Positions 1 to 7,054 of a stretch of DNA of 8,712 nucleotides are shown here, in pieces (within the stretch, counting starts at the first letter, position 1; each line of letters begins with the position of its first letter). The translations under genes were made by a program, and so were the position numbers. The stretch is taken from assembly GCA_943331145.2 (NCBI GenBank), contig CALQKL020000080.1, forward strand, positions 1 through 8,712, written 5' to 3'. The DNA comes from Chitinophaga pinensis. GTDB lineage: Bacteria; Bacteroidota; Bacteroidia; Chitinophagales; Chitinophagaceae. The notes beneath the pieces were generated by a model. The model was not told where the DNA came from and searched no databases. It was given only the letters and a program-made list of their open reading frames with translations.

Positions 1-2
1 AT

Positions 3-1118
3 GGTGGTAGTTCAATCATCCTAAACGGACCTATTGATTTCTCTGTAAATAGATTGTTTAAAATGAAAGTTTTTGCACCAAGAGTAGGTACAAAAGTTTT
101 GGTAAAAGTTGAAAATGTAATAGATGCTTCATTGAATTATGAAAAAGAAGCAGTTACAACATTAGCAAATGCTTGGGAAGATTTAAGTTTTGATTTCTCT
201 TCAATCAACCGTGCAAATCAATATCAAAAAATTGTATTCATTTTTGATAATGGCACAATGGGAGATGGCTCAGCGAATTTTACTTATTTATTTGATGATG
301 TAAGATTAACGATTGGCGGAGGTTCTACATCAACATTAACCCAAATGAATTTACCTGTAACTTTTGAAGATGCTTCAGTTGATTATGGTGTAATTGGATT
401 TGGAGGAGCAGAACAATCATCAATTGTTGTTGATCCAACTTTAGCAACCAATACAGTAGCGAAAGTAATTAAATCAGCTACTGCAGACGCTACAGCTGGA
501 ACTACGGTTACAGCTCCTGCTCAACTTGGATTTGCAACACGCATTCCATTTACCAATACCAAAACAAAAATGACAGTAAGGGTTTGGGCTCCACAAGCAG
601 GCATTACCGTTAGATTAAAAGTAGAAGATCATTTAAATGCAACTCATGCTGTTGAAACAGATGCCGTGGTTACTACTGCAGCAGGTTGGCAAACATTGGT
701 ATTCGATTTTGCTAACGAAGCAACTGGTACGCCAGCATTGAATTTGAATTATAATTATGATAAAGCAACCATCTTCTTTAATTATGGAGTTGCTGGTTCT
801 GTATCTGGAGAAAAAACATATTATTTCGATGATATGTTGTTCTCAAATGAAACTTCAAATGTTGATACTGATGCCATTTTATCTCAGATTGTATTATATC
901 CAAACCCAACAATTGATCATGTAAACATCAACAATACATACAATTTGCCTTTAAACATTTGTTTGTATGATGCACTAGGCAGAAGCATTAGAAAAGTGAT
1001 CAGCACAAACAGTGTTGTACAAATTGATTTAATGGCTTATCCAGCTGGTGTTTATTATTTGATGATCGAAAACAAACTCAATAATAAAAAAATTACCAGA
1101 AAAATTGTAAAACAATAA
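3..1118 (+). CDS. 5'-truncated surface protein with two carbohydrate-binding-like modules and a T9SS sorting domain
   Basis: The frame is open to the left edge (first whole codon at base 3), so the true start lies upstream; the TTG at 54 is an internal Leu codon. About 371 residues are visible. Bases 3-311 hold the end of one beta-sandwich module finishing in YLFDDVRL, and about 345-845 hold a complete second module (starting near LPVTFED, with MTVRVWAP, VRLKVED and LVFDF strands, ending YYFDDMLF). The two share strand order and the FDD ending, so they are repeats of one fold. From about 873 to the stop is a type A T9SS C-terminal domain: LYPNP, then LYDALGR, then PAGVYYLMI and a basic KKITRKIVKQ tail. 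That domain sends proteins through the outer membrane to the surface or medium. The modules resemble those attached to Bacteroidota glucan-active enzymes, and the two glucanase genes downstream fit glucan binding. Whether a catalytic domain lies in the missing N-terminus cannot be seen. The sorting-domain call is firm; the glucan ligand is inferred. Confidence 0.85.
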   Translation, partial: GGSSIILNGPIDFSVNRLFKMKVFAPRVGTKVLVKVENVIDASLNYEKEAVTTLANAWEDLSFDFSSINRANQYQKIVFIFDNGTMGDGSANFTYLFDDVRLTIGGGSTSTLTQMNLPVTFEDASVDYGVIGFGGAEQSSIVVDPTLATNTVAKVIKSATADATAGTTVTAPAQLGFATRIPFTNTKTKMTVRVWAPQAGITVRLKVEDHLNATHAVETDAVVTTAAGWQTLVFDFANEATGTPALNLNYNYDKATIFFNYGVAGSVSGEKTYYFDDMLFSNETSNVDTDAILSQIVLYPNPTIDHVNINNTYNLPLNICLYDALGRSIRKVISTNSVVQIDLMAYPAGVYYLMIENKLNNKKITRKIVKQ

Positions 1119-1136
1119 GTATTCATAAAATAAAAT

Positions 1137-1186
1137 TCAATGGTTGTTTGGTCAATCCATTCGATTAAACAACCATTGATTTTTTT
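1137..1186 (+). terminator. Strong hairpin with T-tract between the T9SS gene and the GH3 gene
   Basis: Bases 1137-1149 are perfectly complementary to 1167-1179 (13 bp; core CAATGGTTGTTT / AAACAACCATTG). Two G-U pairs and two more Watson-Crick pairs extend the stem inward to 1153/1163, leaving a 9-nt loop. Seven T residues follow at 1180-1186. This is the layout of a rho-independent terminator, 18 nt after the upstream stop codon. It ends only 12 nt before the GH3 ATG, leaving no room for a promoter downstream of it, so it may act as a partial terminator or an mRNA-processing and stability hairpin rather than an absolute operon boundary. Confidence 0.8.
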
Positions 1187-1198
1187 AAAATAATAAAA

Positions 1199-3502
1199 AT
1201 GAATTTTTCAAAATTGCTTTTAAATATTGCGGTGATATCTAGCAGTATTTGTACTTCGATTGGTGTGGCAAATGCACAAAAAATAACACCTGCAGAGCAA
1301 AAAATCAATGTGTTTTTAAAGCAAATGACCTTAGAAGAAAAGGTGGGTCAAATGGCTCAGGTTACACTAGATGTTTTGGGCGTTGATGGTGCTACAACAT
1401 TTAAATTAGATGATAAGAAAGTTGCTGACGCCGTATTGAAATACAAGTTAGGGTCTGTATTAAATACGTCTAACAATAAAGCGATGAGCACTGCAGCTTG
1501 GAATGGAGTAGTTAGTCAATTACAAAAATCAGCCACATCAAGCCGAATGAAAATTCCTTTGATTTATGGTTTTGATGCGATACACGGCGCTACTTATGTA
1601 GCCGATGCAACTTTATTTCCACAACCAATTGCACAAGCTGCCACATGGAATAGGAGCTTGGTTCGTAAAGCTGCTGAAGTAACAGCGTATGAATCAAAAG
1701 CGACTGGCGTTGCCTGGAATTTTTCACCTGTATTAGATTTGGGTGTTAATTCAAGTTGGGCAAGAATTTGGGAAACATTTGGAGAAGATCCATTTCTAGT
1801 TTCACAAATGGGCGTTCAAACAATAGAAGGTTATCAAAATCCAATAGGTGGTAAAACTCAAATACTAGCTTGCTTAAAACATTATATGGGTTACTCTGAT
1901 CCAAAAACAGGAAAGGATAGAACCAACGCTTGGTTGCCTGAACATTATCTAAGAGAATATCACATGCCTTCATTCAGAGCTGGTGTAAAAGCTGGAGCAA
2001 GAACAGTAATGGTTAATTCAGCATTGATAAACGGAATTCCAACCCACATCAATAAATATCTATTAACGGATGTGTTGAAAAAAGAACTTGGATTTACAGG
2101 TTTCGTAGTTACAGATTGGCAGGATATTGAAAATGTTTTTAAAAGAGATAAAATCGTTGGTTCAAATAAAGAAGCGTTGATGCTAGCAATCAATGCGGGT
2201 ATTGATATGGCGATGATTCCATACGATTACAAAACATTTTTCAACGATTTGATTTCATTGGTAAAAGAAAATAAAGTGCCCATTTCAAGAATTGATGATG
2301 CGGTAACTAGAATATTAAGGGTGAAATTTGAATTGAATTTGTTTGAAGTGCCGTACAGCAACAATGCTGAGTATCCAAATTTTGCTTCATCAGTATCTGA
2401 AAAAGTTAGTTACGATGCAGCTGCAGAATCGATTACCCTTTTAAAGAACAAAAATAATATGCTACCCATTTCATCAACTGCTAAAGTGTTGGTGACAGGG
2501 CCAAATTCAAATTCTATGCGCACTTTAAATGGTGGCTGGACTTACTCTTGGCAAGGAGAAAAAACAGAAATGTTTGCTTCAAAATACAATACCATTTATG
2601 AAGCATTTCAACAAAAAATGGGAAGCGAACAAGTTCGTTTTTCACAAGGGGTAGCCTATAAAATGGAAGGCAAATATTTTGAAGATTCTGTGGTTGATTT
2701 TAATGATGTAAAAGCCCAAGCAGCAAATGTTGATTACATTATTTTATGCTTAGGTGAAAATAGTTATACTGAAAAGCCAGGTGATTTAAATGATTTGAAT
2801 TTGAGTGACAACCAAATAGAATTGGCTAAAGTAGCCATCAGTACTGGAAAGCCAGTTATACTAATTTTAAATGAAGGAAGACCAAGAAATATCTCAAGAT
2901 TAGAACCATTGGTGTCGTCTATCATCGATATTTATATTCCAGGTAATTATGGTGGTGATGCACTAGCGGATATTGTAATTGGGAAAATAAATCCAAGTGG
3001 TAAGTTGCCGATTACGTACCCCCGTTATGTAAATGCATTAACCAATTACATCCACAAACCATCAGATGAACAATCAAACCCTCAAGGAGCGTATGATTAT
3101 TCTGCGGATTATAATCCTCAATATGATTTTGGTTTTGGGCTTTCATACACAACTTTTCAATACAGTGATTTAACTGTTGATAAATCAAGTTATGCAGCAA
3201 CTGATGAAATTGTTGTTTCATTTAAAGTAAAAAATACGGGAACACGTGCTGGTAAAGAAGCATTTCAAATTTATGTTAGTGATCTAGTAGCTTCTTTAAC
3301 GCCTGATGTAAAAAGATTGAGAGAATTTGATAAAGTTGAATTGAATGCAGGGGAAGAGAAATTAATTCGCATGACAATTCCTGTGAAGGATTTGGGATTC
3401 ATCAACACAAACAATAAACTAACCATTGAAAAAGGTGCTTTCGTTATTAAGGTTTCAAATCTTACTAAAGAAATCAACATCACAAATAATAAAACCTGGT
3501 AA
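1199..3502 (+). CDS. bglX: Glycoside hydrolase family 3 beta-glucosidase (BglX-like)
   Basis: Exported GH3 enzyme, 767 aa, close to the length of E. coli BglX; it removes terminal glucose from beta-linked gluco-oligosaccharides. The signal peptide is residues 1-26, with likely cleavage at ANA|QK. The (beta/alpha)8 barrel spans about 35-380, with FGEDPFL (194-200), KHYMGY (227-232) and the nucleophile loop GFVVTDW, where Asp306 is the expected catalytic nucleophile. The alpha/beta sandwich covers about 405-610; GENSYTEKPGD (519-529) is the segment that carries the acid/base Glu in plant-type GH3 enzymes, so Glu520 is the best candidate. FGFGLSYTTF (644-653) leads into a fibronectin-III-like domain (about 655-755). 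There is no T9SS domain, so a periplasmic location is likely. The ATG at 1199 is chosen because it gives a complete signal peptide. The GH16 gene starts 10 nt after its stop, indicating co-transcription. Specificity for beta-1,3-linked products such as laminari-oligosaccharides is inferred from that neighbour. The symbol reflects family resemblance, not proven orthology. Confidence 0.93.
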   Translation: MNFSKLLLNIAVISSSICTSIGVANAQKITPAEQKINVFLKQMTLEEKVGQMAQVTLDVLGVDGATTFKLDDKKVADAVLKYKLGSVLNTSNNKAMSTAAWNGVVSQLQKSATSSRMKIPLIYGFDAIHGATYVADATLFPQPIAQAATWNRSLVRKAAEVTAYESKATGVAWNFSPVLDLGVNSSWARIWETFGEDPFLVSQMGVQTIEGYQNPIGGKTQILACLKHYMGYSDPKTGKDRTNAWLPEHYLREYHMPSFRAGVKAGARTVMVNSALINGIPTHINKYLLTDVLKKELGFTGFVVTDWQDIENVFKRDKIVGSNKEALMLAINAGIDMAMIPYDYKTFFNDLISLVKENKVPISRIDDAVTRILRVKFELNLFEVPYSNNAEYPNFASSVSEKVSYDAAAESITLLKNKNNMLPISSTAKVLVTGPNSNSMRTLNGGWTYSWQGEKTEMFASKYNTIYEAFQQKMGSEQVRFSQGVAYKMEGKYFEDSVVDFNDVKAQAANVDYIILCLGENSYTEKPGDLNDLNLSDNQIELAKVAISTGKPVILILNEGRPRNISRLEPLVSSIIDIYIPGNYGGDALADIVIGKINPSGKLPITYPRYVNALTNYIHKPSDEQSNPQGAYDYSADYNPQYDFGFGLSYTTFQYSDLTVDKSSYAATDEIVVSFKVKNTGTRAGKEAFQIYVSDLVASLTPDVKRLREFDKVELNAGEEKLIRMTIPVKDLGFINTNNKLTIEKGAFVIKVSNLTKEINITNNKTW

Positions 3503-3512
3503 AAATATCACA

Positions 3513-4337
3513 ATGCAAATTTTAAGAAGAAAAGGAATTCAAGTATTAATAAGTTCTTGCTTATTCTTGATGATGTCAGTTGGAATAAAAGCTCAGTACA
3601 CATTTAAAAAGTTGGTTTGGAACGATGAATTTAATGCTAAGAAGAAATCAGTTGACACGACCAAATGGGCTTTTGACAAAGGAAATGGCTGTCCGGAATT
3701 ATGCGGATGGGGCAACAATGAAGCTGAATATTACACCGAAAACAGATTAGAGAATGCTAGGGTAGAAAATGGAAATTTAGTTATTGAAGCAAGAAAAGAG
3801 GAGTATAAGGATGCTAAATATACGTCGGCACGTTTGGTGACCAAAGGGAAAAAGGATTGGAAATATGGCCGTTTCGAGATGAGGGCGAAAGTGCCTGCCG
3901 GTCGTGGAATGTGGCCTGCAATTTGGATGCTACCAACAAAAATGGCTTATGGCATATGGCCACATAGTGGAGAAATTGATATCATGGAAAACGTAGGTTA
4001 CTGGCCAGATTCATTATTTGGGACGGTGCACACTGGCGCATATAATGGAATGAAAGGAACACAAAAATCAGGTTCTTATTTCTTAAAAGATTTGGCCAAT
4101 GAATTCCATATTTATGCGGTAGAATGGACTGAAGATGAAGTGCGTTTTTATATTGACAATAAACAATACCATCAATTCAAAAATGATCACACAGATACGG
4201 AAGCTTGGCCTTATGATCAATCATTTTATTTGATATTAAATGTGGCAGTAGGAGGCAATTGGGGTGGTAAATTTGGAATCGATGAATCTATATTTCCTCA
4301 AAAAATGCTGGTGGATTATGTGAGGGTTTATCAGTAG
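3513..4337 (+). CDS. Glycoside hydrolase family 16 endo-beta-1,3-glucanase (laminarinase type)
   Basis: Complete 274-aa secreted enzyme expected to cleave internal beta-1,3 (or mixed beta-1,3/1,4) glucan bonds with retention. An N-terminal export signal covers residues 1-27 (RRKG, then a hydrophobic stretch, ending GIKA|QYTF). The GH16 jelly-roll fills the rest: LVWNDEF (35-41), WGNNEAEYYT (66-75), YGRFEMRAKVPAGRGMWPAIWML (118-140), the catalytic signature GEIDIMEN (153-160) with Glu154 as nucleophile, Asp156 and Glu159 as acid/base, then HTGAYNG, YAVEWTEDEVRFYID and the terminal VDYVRVY. The EIDIME form with the extra Met is typical of laminarinase and lichenase branches, not kappa-carrageenases alone. 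There is no binding module and no T9SS domain. The frame extends upstream to 3426 inside GH3, but the ATG at 3513 begins the signal peptide and leaves a normal 10-nt gap. ISSC at 13-16 resembles a lipobox but sits inside the hydrophobic core, so a lipoprotein is possible though less likely. It is co-transcribed with GH3. Confidence 0.93.
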   Translation: MQILRRKGIQVLISSCLFLMMSVGIKAQYTFKKLVWNDEFNAKKKSVDTTKWAFDKGNGCPELCGWGNNEAEYYTENRLENARVENGNLVIEARKEEYKDAKYTSARLVTKGKKDWKYGRFEMRAKVPAGRGMWPAIWMLPTKMAYGIWPHSGEIDIMENVGYWPDSLFGTVHTGAYNGMKGTQKSGSYFLKDLANEFHIYAVEWTEDEVRFYIDNKQYHQFKNDHTDTEAWPYDQSFYLILNVAVGGNWGGKFGIDESIFPQKMLVDYVRVYQ

Positions 4338-4398
4338 ACGCTACGCTGGTTTAAATTGCTTCGTTGGTTTAATGGTTTAATTCGCTTCGCTGGTTTAA
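4337..4398. repeat. Three imperfect 18-bp tandem units ending GGTTTAA
   Basis: The units are 4337-4354, 4355-4372 and 4381-4398, each shaped like NNNGCTTCGCTGGTTTAA. The second and third are separated by an extra 8-bp TGGTTTAA (4373-4380), a partial unit. The array begins at the last base of the GH16 stop codon and lies in the convergent spacer. No open frame or T-tract accompanies it. Role unknown; it may be a slippage-generated array or part of a dispersed intergenic repeat. Confidence 0.65.
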
Positions 4399-4421
4399 TT
4401 GAACTTTCTGAACATCTTATT

Positions 4422-4449
4422 ATAAGGGTAGAAAATTTTCAACCCCTAC
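4422..4449. repeat. 28-bp palindromic element, copy 1
   Basis: An imperfect palindrome (core GGGTAGAAAATTTTCAACCC, 4426-4445) that matches 24 of 28 bases of copy 2 at 4546-4573. It folds into a stem with two mismatches (4425/4446 and 4430/4441). No T-tract follows on either strand, so it is not a typical intrinsic terminator, although it could block or slow polymerase from the GH16 side. Confidence 0.65.
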
Positions 4450-4467
4450 AATCAACATCTTTACTTT

Positions 4468-4492
4468 GATGATTGGTGAAAACACCAACATC
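4468..4492. other. Bulged hairpin in the convergent spacer
   Basis: TTGGTG (4473-4478) pairs with CACCAA (4483-4488) around an AAAA loop. After a one-base bulge at A4472, GATG (4468-4471) pairs with CATC (4489-4492), giving ten base pairs. It lies between the two copies of the 28-bp palindrome and has no T-tract on either side. It could be a transcript-end structure for one or both convergent genes, or a piece of a composite repeat. Confidence 0.5.
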
Positions 4493-4510
4493 GGCAGACG
4501 AAAATTCCCA

Positions 4511-4537
4511 ACCTCACAAACCTCTCAAACCTCTCAA
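4511..4537. repeat. 9-bp tandem repeat, three copies
   Basis: ACCTCACAA (4511-4519) is followed by two exact ACCTCTCAA units (4520-4528 and 4529-4537). It is a short direct tandem array without spacers, so not CRISPR. It sits just before copy 2 of the palindrome, inside the same repeat-rich spacer. Confidence 0.65.
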
Positions 4538-4545
4538 ACGTTTTT

Positions 4546-4573
4546 GTAAGGGTTGAAAATCTTCAACCTCTAC
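4546..4573. repeat. 28-bp palindromic element, copy 2, overlapping the helicase stop codon
   Basis: GGTTGAA (4551-4557) pairs with TTCAACC (4562-4568) around AATC. The stem is extended outward by a G-T pair (4550/4569), one mismatch, and GTA/TAC at the ends. Compared with copy 1, the G4550-T4569 wobble corresponds to a G-C pair (4426/4445), so the fold is kept. The element contains the TAG stop of the minus-strand helicase (4570-4572). No T-tract follows in either direction. Confidence 0.65.
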
Positions 4574-7041
4574 GTCCCTCCCGCCAAAAACATCCTGATC
4601 TCCCCATAACTAATATGATCTGGCACAAGATCTTTAATGGATTTACTGTTTTTAATGTCAACTTTATTTACTGCGGATGAAATGATTTCGATTTTTTCTT
4701 CGGATAAAATTTCACTTAATTCGATTTGATTATTTTCAATAAAATAAATCAAATGGGTTTCAATTGTTCCTGTGGTTAATTTTCTTTCAAATGAAATCTC
4801 TTCAATATTTTTACCCGATTTAAACATTTCGAAACTGAGCATTTTTGTATCGGGTTTTTCTTTTTTCTTCTTTTCAACAACTGCTTTTTTCTCTTTTAAA
4901 TTGAGCACAGAAGTCAATCCGTTTTCTTCGCAATATGCTCGAATGATTTCTAAAAATTGATTTCCGTATTGCTTTGTTTTTATTGGCCCAAATCCTTTTA
5001 TCTTATTTAAATCATTTTCTGTTTGCGGCAAGTAATTACACATCTCTTCTAAAGTATTGCTGCCTGCAACCAAATAAATCGGGGTGTTCTTTTGCGCACA
5101 AATATCATCTCTTTTCTTGCGTAATTTCTTATATAAAGCTGGATGAGAAATTGTGGAGCTCTCTAGTGTACTTGTTCCGGCATAGCTGTTAAAAGAAAAC
5201 ATTGGTTTTATAAATTTTCTTTTATGTTCCAAATAATTGCTTATTTCAAAACCATTTTCAACACCATTAAGCAAAAATATTTTTAAACAAATTTCTTTAT
5301 GAAATAAACCCATCGATTTGTTTAATTCTGATGAAATGTTTCTGCTGTCTGTTTCTAAAGATGTTTTTTCAACTTTTGATTTTATATTTTCAACTGCTTT
5401 TTTTAGGTATGTAGCAGCTGCTATAATTCTGGTTTGTAAAAATGATTTATTATTCGGTTCGTTTTTAGAAACAAACAATTGACTCAGTTGGGTTTTAAAT
5501 TTTACAGCAATATCAATGAGGGCTTTTATTTCAACATCAACATTTTTAAATTTTTCAACAGCTTCTTGCTTAAATGAGTTTGTATTTTCAGATAGTATTT
5601 TGATTGTTGAGATGTAACTATTTTCTATAATTGTAAAATCAAACAAATTCAATAAAATGGTTAGTTCGTAATCATTTTTTGCATCTGCTAATTCCAACAT
5701 TTGCGCCGAAGTTGTTTTTTGATTGCTCGAAAATACTTCAATTCTTGAATCACTTTTTAATCCACTACGCATGATTTTACTGTGCAAAATAATGCCTTCT
5801 AATTTTGTACATCTGCTCAATGCAACATATACTTGTCCGGGCGCAAATGCACTGCCCGCATCGATTATGGCTTTTTCAAAAGTTAATCCTTGGCTTTTGT
5901 GTATCGTAATTGCCCATGCCAAACGCAATGGAAATTGCGTAAACGAACCAATTTCATTTTCTTCAACTTTATTTGTTTTTTTATCTAAAGCGTATTGGAT
6001 GTTTTTCCATTTTTCTTTTTTTACTTCAATGGGGAATTGCTCGCCATCGCATAAAACAAAAATATTGTCATCTTCAATTTTTTCTACGATGCCAATTTTC
6101 CCATTAAAATATCTTCGAATTTTTTCTGTATCGTTTTTTATAAACATAACCTGAGCACCAACTTTAAGTTTAAGTTCAGCTTCTGCAGGATATGATTTTT
6201 CATAAAAATCGCCTTCTACAATTGCTGAAAATGTTTCTTGTTTAGATTTTATTTCTAATAGTGCCGAATTGTTTATTGCTTCTGCTTTGTGATTGTGTGT
6301 CGTTAATGTTATAAAATGTTCTTCTTTTGATGGCATGAATTCTGGTAAATATCTTTCATGCAATAACTCAAAACCTTCTTCCGTCATTTTGTTGTTACGA
6401 ACTTGATTTAATAAATCAACAAATACTGGATCGTTTTGTCTATATATTTTTTCTAATGAAACATAAACTGGTGCATCTTTTTCTATGACTTTGCTGTTGA
6501 AAAAAAATGGGCTATTATAATAAGGCGATAATATTTGCCACTCATCATCTTTTACAACAGGAGGCAATTGATACAAATCACCAATCAACAAAACTTGTAC
6601 TCCACCGAATGGTTGCGCATGATTGTTTCTTACAAATTGAAGCACTACATCAATCGCATCCAATACATCGCAACGTACCATACTGATTTCATCTATGATC
6701 AACAGTTCCAATTGTTGCATTACTTCTCTTCTTTCTGCATTAATGCGAAGCATGGCAAGCAAACTGTTTTTGTCATTAAACGTTTGATTGTTATTAAAAC
6801 CCCTTTGTCCTGGGATGTAAGGTGTAAATGGTAGTTGAAAAAACGAATGAATGGTTGTGCCACCCGCATTCATAGCTGCAACGCCTGTTGGAGCAACAAT
6901 AGCTGTATTCTTCAAACTATTGTTTTTGCAATGTTTTAAAAAAGTCGTTTTTCCTGTTCCTGCATTACCAGTAAGAAAAATATTAGCATTTGTATATTGT
7001 ATAAAATCAGAAGCAAGTTGAAAAGTTTCGTTTATTTCCAT
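4570..7041 (-). CDS. PIF1/RecD2-like SF1B DNA helicase with HRDC and HTH_40-like C-terminal domains
   Basis: An 823-aa cytoplasmic ATP-dependent helicase, expected to unwind DNA 5'-to-3' in replication, recombination or repair. The N-terminal SF1B core has Walker A GNAGTGKTT (25-33, Lys31), motif Ia APTGVAAMNAGG (50-61), Walker B LLIIDEIS (113-120, Asp117/Glu118), motif III GDLYQLPP (154-161), motif V-like TIHKSQGLTFEKAIID (379-394) and motif VI VYVALSRC (404-411, Arg410). Residues about 430-620 are helical and carry no motif I recognise. About 632-712 resembles an HRDC domain (LYKKLRKKRDDIC, then IKGFGPIKTKQYG), followed by a Lys-rich linker (716-733) and an HTH_40-like domain (about 735-820) of the kind found at RecQ C-termini. 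All helicase motifs are intact. It converges on the GH16 gene and diverges from the adhesin gene, so it is probably monocistronic and functionally unrelated to both. The ATG at 7041 gives the expected short lead-in before Walker A. Confidence 0.9.
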   Translation of the reverse strand: MEINETFQLASDFIQYTNANIFLTGNAGTGKTTFLKHCKNNSLKNTAIVAPTGVAAMNAGGTTIHSFFQLPFTPYIPGQRGFNNNQTFNDKNSLLAMLRINAERREVMQQLELLIIDEISMVRCDVLDAIDVVLQFVRNNHAQPFGGVQVLLIGDLYQLPPVVKDDEWQILSPYYNSPFFFNSKVIEKDAPVYVSLEKIYRQNDPVFVDLLNQVRNNKMTEEGFELLHERYLPEFMPSKEEHFITLTTHNHKAEAINNSALLEIKSKQETFSAIVEGDFYEKSYPAEAELKLKVGAQVMFIKNDTEKIRRYFNGKIGIVEKIEDDNIFVLCDGEQFPIEVKKEKWKNIQYALDKKTNKVEENEIGSFTQFPLRLAWAITIHKSQGLTFEKAIIDAGSAFAPGQVYVALSRCTKLEGIILHSKIMRSGLKSDSRIEVFSSNQKTTSAQMLELADAKNDYELTILLNLFDFTIIENSYISTIKILSENTNSFKQEAVEKFKNVDVEIKALIDIAVKFKTQLSQLFVSKNEPNNKSFLQTRIIAAATYLKKAVENIKSKVEKTSLETDSRNISSELNKSMGLFHKEICLKIFLLNGVENGFEISNYLEHKRKFIKPMFSFNSYAGTSTLESSTISHPALYKKLRKKRDDICAQKNTPIYLVAGSNTLEEMCNYLPQTENDLNKIKGFGPIKTKQYGNQFLEIIRAYCEENGLTSVLNLKEKKAVVEKKKKEKPDTKMLSFEMFKSGKNIEEISFERKLTTGTIETHLIYFIENNQIELSEILSEEKIEIISSAVNKVDIKNSKSIKDLVPDHISYGEIRMFLAGGT

Positions 7042-7046
7042 AGCAA

Positions 7047-7054
7047 CAAATATA
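7047..7054 (-). promoter_or_regulatory. Candidate Bacteroidota -7 box for the helicase gene
   Basis: Read on the minus strand this is TATATTTG, an exact match to the Bacteroidota -7 consensus TAnnTTTG, and its last base is five bases before the helicase ATG. A TTTG that could serve as the -33 box lies at 7084-7081, but the 26-bp spacer is longer than usual. If the box is used, transcription starts at or next to the ATG, giving a leaderless or nearly leaderless mRNA. Confidence 0.4.

Noticed and set aside
54..56. TTG as start of the first gene
   Set aside because: The same frame is open back to base 3 with sequence that continues the first beta-sandwich module, so the gene is truncated by the window edge.
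1746..2193. Minus-strand frames within GH3 (also 3012-3221 and 3271-3483)
   Set aside because: Shadows of the GH3 coding sequence with no features of their own.
3426..3512. Longer GH16 start within the GH3 gene
   Set aside because: It would begin at TTG, overlap GH3 by 77 bases and place 29 polar residues before the signal peptide. The ATG at 3513 is the natural start.
4511..4537. 9-bp tandem repeat as a CRISPR remnant
   Set aside because: Units abut without spacers and are far too short.
5723..6154. 143-codon + strand frame opposite the helicase (also 4772-4960, 4974-5192 and 6535-6834)
   Set aside because: All are antisense to intact helicase motifs and have no recognisable protein features.
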